From: Gammaproteobacteria bacterium
GTDB lineage: Bacteria > Pseudomonadota > Gammaproteobacteria > JALTLT01
Reading direction: 5' to 3'
Length of the DNA stretch: 8,417 nt
NCBI GenBank assembly: GCA_027001815.1
Contig: JALTLT010000015.1
Location: 1 to 8,417, forward strand
The notes under the pieces are model-generated. The model saw only the letters and a program-made list of their open reading frames with translations, was not told the DNA's origin and ran no database searches. Positions 5,662-8,417 of the stretch are shown here, piece by piece (position 1 is the stretch's first letter; each line of letters begins with the position of its first letter). A program made the translations under genes and the position numbers.

Positions 5662-7803
5662 ATGTTTCCAAATATGATGGAGGGAAAGATCATTTTCTCT
5701 TTTTTCACTATCGTTCAGGGGTGGGGCCGCACCGCCCGAAACCGGAATCGACCGGCGCAAATCCTGGGGTTCATGCTGTTCGCGGCGTCGGCCGGTGGAT
5801 CGATCGCTGCCCCCTACGCCTGGACCACAGGCGGCCCCTATGGGGGGGATGCCAACGACATCGTGGTGGATCCCCGCAATCCGGACCTGCTCTACGTCTC
5901 TACCCGTCAGGCGGGGATCCTGCGATCGGCGGATGGCGGTCTGAGCTGGTGGAGGATCAATCAGGGCTTCGATACTCCAGACGGCGGTATCACCGTCTTC
6001 GACCTGGCCATTGCCCCGGAAGACTCCAATGTGATCTATGCCGCTTCCCCCTGGGCCCCGGGGGGGCTGTTCAAGACGGTCGACGGAGGAGCGTCGTGGA
6101 CCAACATCTCGGCATCGTTCGGCAGCCTTCCGGTATGGGACATCGCTCTGGATCCGCAGAGGCCCGGGCGCATCTATGCAGCCGTGACGGATCCCTCCAC
6201 GGGCCAGGGCTATGTGGGGGTCTCCACGGATGGCGGCGGGAGCTGGCGCCGCTCCGTCGTCGGCTCACTCGGCAATCTCGTGCGGGACGTCGCCGTCGAC
6301 GAGTTCCATCCCCTCATCGTCTATGCGGGGACGGTCAATGCGGGTGTATTCAGGAGTATCGATGGAGGCCGGAGCTGGGTCGCCGTCGACAGCGGTCTGC
6401 CCGCCCAGCCCATTGTCGATCTGGTGACCGATCCTCATCGTGCCCTGACGATCTATGCCATCGTCAATCGGGAGGGCGTCTTCCGCAGCCGGGATGCCGG
6501 CGCCACCTGGACACGGATCACGAGTTCCCTGCCCACCAAGCGTTTCGGAGCCCTCGTGGTGGATCCGGTAACGCCCGACACCCTCTATGTCAGCACCACC
6601 GCCACCTTCGAGGCAGACCGCTGGGGTATCTACAAGAGTTCCGACGGGGGTGCGAGCTGGACTCGCCTGCAGGCGAACGGCCTCACTTCCTTCTATCCGT
6701 ATGCCCTGGCGATCGATCCACGGGATCCCGCCGTCATCTATGTGGCGACCCATGGAGAAACGGTGTTCAAGAGTACCGATGGCGGGCAGAACTTCGCCTT
6801 CCGCTCGGAAGGGATCAATGCCGTGTTCAACTGGAGCGTGGTGACCGATCCCAATACCCCTGGAGCAGTCTACTCGGGTACCCATGACCGGTTCTGCAAG
6901 AGCACCGATGGCGGGCAGAGCTGGTCGCTGATCAAGCTCAGTCCGACCGCCGCCTTCATATACGACGTGGCGGTCGACCCCCAGAGACCCAATGTCATCT
7001 ACGTGGCTTGCGGGCACAACGCGGCGGGACGTACCGAGGCCGGGCGCGGGATCTACCGGAGCACCGACTACGGAGAGACCTGGACACTGCAGGTGGAGGG
7101 AATGGTCGACGCCAACCCGATCCAGGTGGAGATCAACCCCCGTTTTCCCAATATCGTCTATGCGGGGGGGGCAAACGGACAGTTCTACAAGAGCGACAAC
7201 TACGGAGAGAGCTGGGTGGCGAAGGATCTGGGTGTCGGCAATGCCTTCGTCCTGGACATCGTCATCCATCCCGATGATCCGCGGACGCTCTTTGTCGCCC
7301 TGGACAATGGTGCGGTGCGGATGTCGCGCGATGCCGGCGAGACCTGGCGTGGCGACGCCCTGGTTCCGGGTTCGCCCGTCAAGTCGCTGGCCCTCGATGT
7401 GGTCGATTCGGTCCTGTACGCCGGTGTCGGAGGGAGCGTCGGGGGACTCTATCGCATGGATATGACGCTCTCCGGGTGGACCCCCGTATTCAACGACTTC
7501 GTGGGTAGAGCTGTTGTCGAGGAAATCCACATCGATCCGGCCGATCCAGACGTTATCTACCTGGGAATCGCCCCTGTCGAGGGGAGCACGCAACCCTATG
7601 CCTCCGGAATCTACAAGAGCGTGGATCGGGGAGCGAGCTGGGAGTCGATCACTGGCGACATCGAACATCGCGCAGTGGTCGGTATCGCCTCCGACCCCTT
7701 CGTGCCGGGCAAGATCTATGCGGCCACACTGGGGGGAAGCGTCTTTCAATCGTCGGGCCCGGCCGCCACCCGGGAAGTACCGTCGGAAACCCCCTCAAAG
7801 TAA
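5662..7803 (+). CDS. Exported 14-unit Asp-box beta-propeller protein
   Basis: 713 aa from the ATG at 5662, chosen for its GAGGGAG site; the alternative ATG at 5644 adds 6 aa. The leader is long: a hydrophobic segment (IIFSFFTIVQ, about 10-19), an arginine-rich stretch (RTARNRNR), a second hydrophobic core (ILGFMLFAAS) and probable cleavage near SIAA|PYAW (about residue 50). Twelve clear Asp-boxes start at about 89, 139, 188, 232, 276, 326, 371, 414, 467, 511, 555 and 653. Degenerate units sit near 599 (MDMTLSGW) and 697, giving 14 in all. The linker motif is DPxxPxxIYxxT, as in many WD40/YVTN/BNR-like proteins and in contrast to the SPxYxxD motif of the gene at 1136. Fourteen units fit two seven-bladed propellers. 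There is no C-terminal anchor, membrane helix or binding domain, so a soluble secreted or periplasmic protein is likely. Substrate and activity are unknown. Confidence 0.9.
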   Translation: MFPNMMEGKIIFSFFTIVQGWGRTARNRNRPAQILGFMLFAASAGGSIAAPYAWTTGGPYGGDANDIVVDPRNPDLLYVSTRQAGILRSADGGLSWWRINQGFDTPDGGITVFDLAIAPEDSNVIYAASPWAPGGLFKTVDGGASWTNISASFGSLPVWDIALDPQRPGRIYAAVTDPSTGQGYVGVSTDGGGSWRRSVVGSLGNLVRDVAVDEFHPLIVYAGTVNAGVFRSIDGGRSWVAVDSGLPAQPIVDLVTDPHRALTIYAIVNREGVFRSRDAGATWTRITSSLPTKRFGALVVDPVTPDTLYVSTTATFEADRWGIYKSSDGGASWTRLQANGLTSFYPYALAIDPRDPAVIYVATHGETVFKSTDGGQNFAFRSEGINAVFNWSVVTDPNTPGAVYSGTHDRFCKSTDGGQSWSLIKLSPTAAFIYDVAVDPQRPNVIYVACGHNAAGRTEAGRGIYRSTDYGETWTLQVEGMVDANPIQVEINPRFPNIVYAGGANGQFYKSDNYGESWVAKDLGVGNAFVLDIVIHPDDPRTLFVALDNGAVRMSRDAGETWRGDALVPGSPVKSLALDVVDSVLYAGVGGSVGGLYRMDMTLSGWTPVFNDFVGRAVVEEIHIDPADPDVIYLGIAPVEGSTQPYASGIYKSVDRGASWESITGDIEHRAVVGIASDPFVPGKIYAATLGGSVFQSSGPAATREVPSETPSK
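5926..7641 (+). repeat. Tandem Asp-box repeat array in the 713-aa protein
   Basis: Diverged in-frame repeats of 43-54 residues, each with (S/T)-x-D-x-G-x-x-(W/F) and a DPxxPxxIY linker. Thirteen units fall in this interval, one of them degenerate; a degenerate fourteenth follows near 7752. The boxes at 6776 and 6902 share the almost identical core coding STDGGQ, and those at 6490 and 7324 share SRDAG. Confidence 0.75.
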
Positions 7804-7849
7804 CAGTTCCGCGTCTCCGCAAGCATTGGCTGCTCCAGCGGCACGGCTA

Positions 7850-7909
7850 TGCCTCCCCGGCCAAACTCCGTGCTGCGCACACGCCCTTGGCGGAGGCAGC
7901 GTGACTTTT
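7850..7909 (+). terminator. Probable terminator hairpin after the gene at 5662
   Basis: TGCCTCC (7850-7856) plus GCCAA (7860-7864) pair with TTGGC plus GGAGGCA (7887-7898), a 12-bp stem with a 3-nt bulge. The loop contains a nested GTGC/GCAC stem. A short T4 run (7906-7909) follows 7 nt later. The hairpin starts about 45 nt past the stop of the plus-strand gene. The weak T-tract and large loop make it an imperfect intrinsic terminator. Confidence 0.45.
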
Positions 7910-7956
7910 GTGCAATTCTGTGTACAGGAATTCGGGGGCTTTACAAGCGGCCCGAT

Positions 7957-8417
7957 CTACGGGTTGGCCGAACCGGGGGTCAGCGCGGGTAGTGTCCGGT
8001 CTTCCATGGCCTGTCGGGCCAGATCGACGAAGTCCCGGATCCAGGGCAGGCCGGCGTCGGGACGGCGTACGGCGGCGTGCATGCGGCCCTTGAGGCCGCG
8101 GCGGCCGAGCGGCCGGGCGGCGAGCAGGCCCTTGCCCAGGGCGTCCGCCAGAACCCAGTCCGGCAGCACGGCCACCCCCCGGTGTCCGGCCACCAGTTGC
8201 AGGATCACGGCCGTGAGTTCGCAGTGGCGGATCGCCGCGGGTTCCACCCCGGCCGGTTGCAGAAAGCGGGTGAAGACGTCCAGGCGCTCGCGCGGTACCG
8301 GGTAGGTGATCAGGGTCTCTCCCGCCAGGTGGCGGGGCTGGATGCGCTTGAGGCCTGTCAGCGGGTGCGTGGGGGAGAGTGCGAGCAGTGCCTCGTAGCC
8401 GAACAGCGGCAGGAAAT
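7957..8417 (-). CDS. metR: MetR-type LysR-family regulator of methionine biosynthesis, C-terminal part
   Basis: The minus strand reads open from the right edge to TAG at 7959-7957, giving 152 codons of C-terminus. The N-terminal winged helix-turn-helix lies outside the window. The sequence follows the MetR effector domain closely: LFGYEALLALSPTHPL, GETLITYPV-R-RLDV, FLQPAGV, ILQLVAGHRGVAVLPDWV and a glycine-rich GRRGLKGRMHAAVR strand. In the family as known, MetR is a cytoplasmic homotetrameric activator of metE and other methionine genes with homocysteine as co-effector. The match to the YPV-R-RLDV/FLQPAGV block is specific enough to prefer MetR over a generic LysR regulator. The gene is convergent with the Asp-box gene at 5662, separated by 153 nt with a hairpin, and its metE partner is not visible. 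Nothing in the window suggests that it regulates the Asp-box genes. Confidence 0.88.
   Translation of the reverse strand, partial: FLPLFGYEALLALSPTHPLTGLKRIQPRHLAGETLITYPVPRERLDVFTRFLQPAGVEPAAIRHCELTAVILQLVAGHRGVAVLPDWVLADALGKGLLAARPLGRRGLKGRMHAAVRRPDAGLPWIRDFVDLARQAMEDRTLPALTPGSANP

Noticed and set aside
5257..5760. A 167-codon minus-strand open frame in the divergent intergenic region
   Set aside because: It overlaps the start of the 713-aa gene, lacks an RBS and has no recognisable features. Small plus-strand frames in the same region were rejected for the same reasons.
6265..7749. A 494-codon open frame on the minus strand opposite the 713-aa protein
   Set aside because: It has no signal, domain or RBS, and its composition mirrors the repetitive Asp-box coding on the other strand. 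It is a GC-rich antisense shadow.
7514..8305. A 263-codon plus-strand open frame bridging the end of the 713-aa gene and metR
   Set aside because: It is out of frame with both genes and runs through a terminator-like hairpin. Its composition is serine/arginine/proline-rich as expected of a shadow frame.

Overview
This is a GC-rich bacterial segment whose genes alternate strand (-,+,-,+,-). The only gene with a firm family identity is a partial metR at the right edge. Its protein closely matches the effector domain of gammaproteobacterial MetR, so the window most likely comes from a high-GC gammaproteobacterium or a related proteobacterium. No tRNA, rRNA, CRISPR array, transposase or integrase is visible.

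Layout: (a) 1-656, minus, the 5' part of a secreted Asp-box (BNR/sialidase-like) protein that runs off the left edge. (b) 657-1135, a 479-nt divergent intergenic region with a near-consensus sigma70-type promoter facing gene 1. (c) 1136-3628, plus, an 830-aa secreted protein with 14 Asp-box units and a C-terminal jelly-roll-like domain. (d) 3629-3728, a convergent gap with a strong 11-bp hairpin. (e) 3729-5114, minus, a 461-aa secreted propeller-like protein resembling the BNR_4 family. (f) 5115-5661, a 547-nt divergent intergenic region with two dyad symmetries but no convincing gene. (g) 5662-7803, plus, a 713-aa exported protein, again with 14 Asp-box-type units, two of them degenerate. (h) 7804-7956, a convergent gap with a terminator-like hairpin. 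(i) 7957-8417, minus, metR without its N-terminus.

The notable point is the clustering of four predicted exported Asp-box beta-propeller proteins with four different architectures. None is in an operon with another. Pairs 1/2 and 3/4 are divergent and share long intergenic regions, which would allow co-regulation. Asp-boxes are structural, so no enzymatic activity can be claimed from them. A role in extracellular or periplasmic polysaccharide or glycoprotein binding or cleavage, or as secreted scaffold or adhesion proteins, is inference. metR belongs to methionine regulation and probably marks the edge of the cluster.
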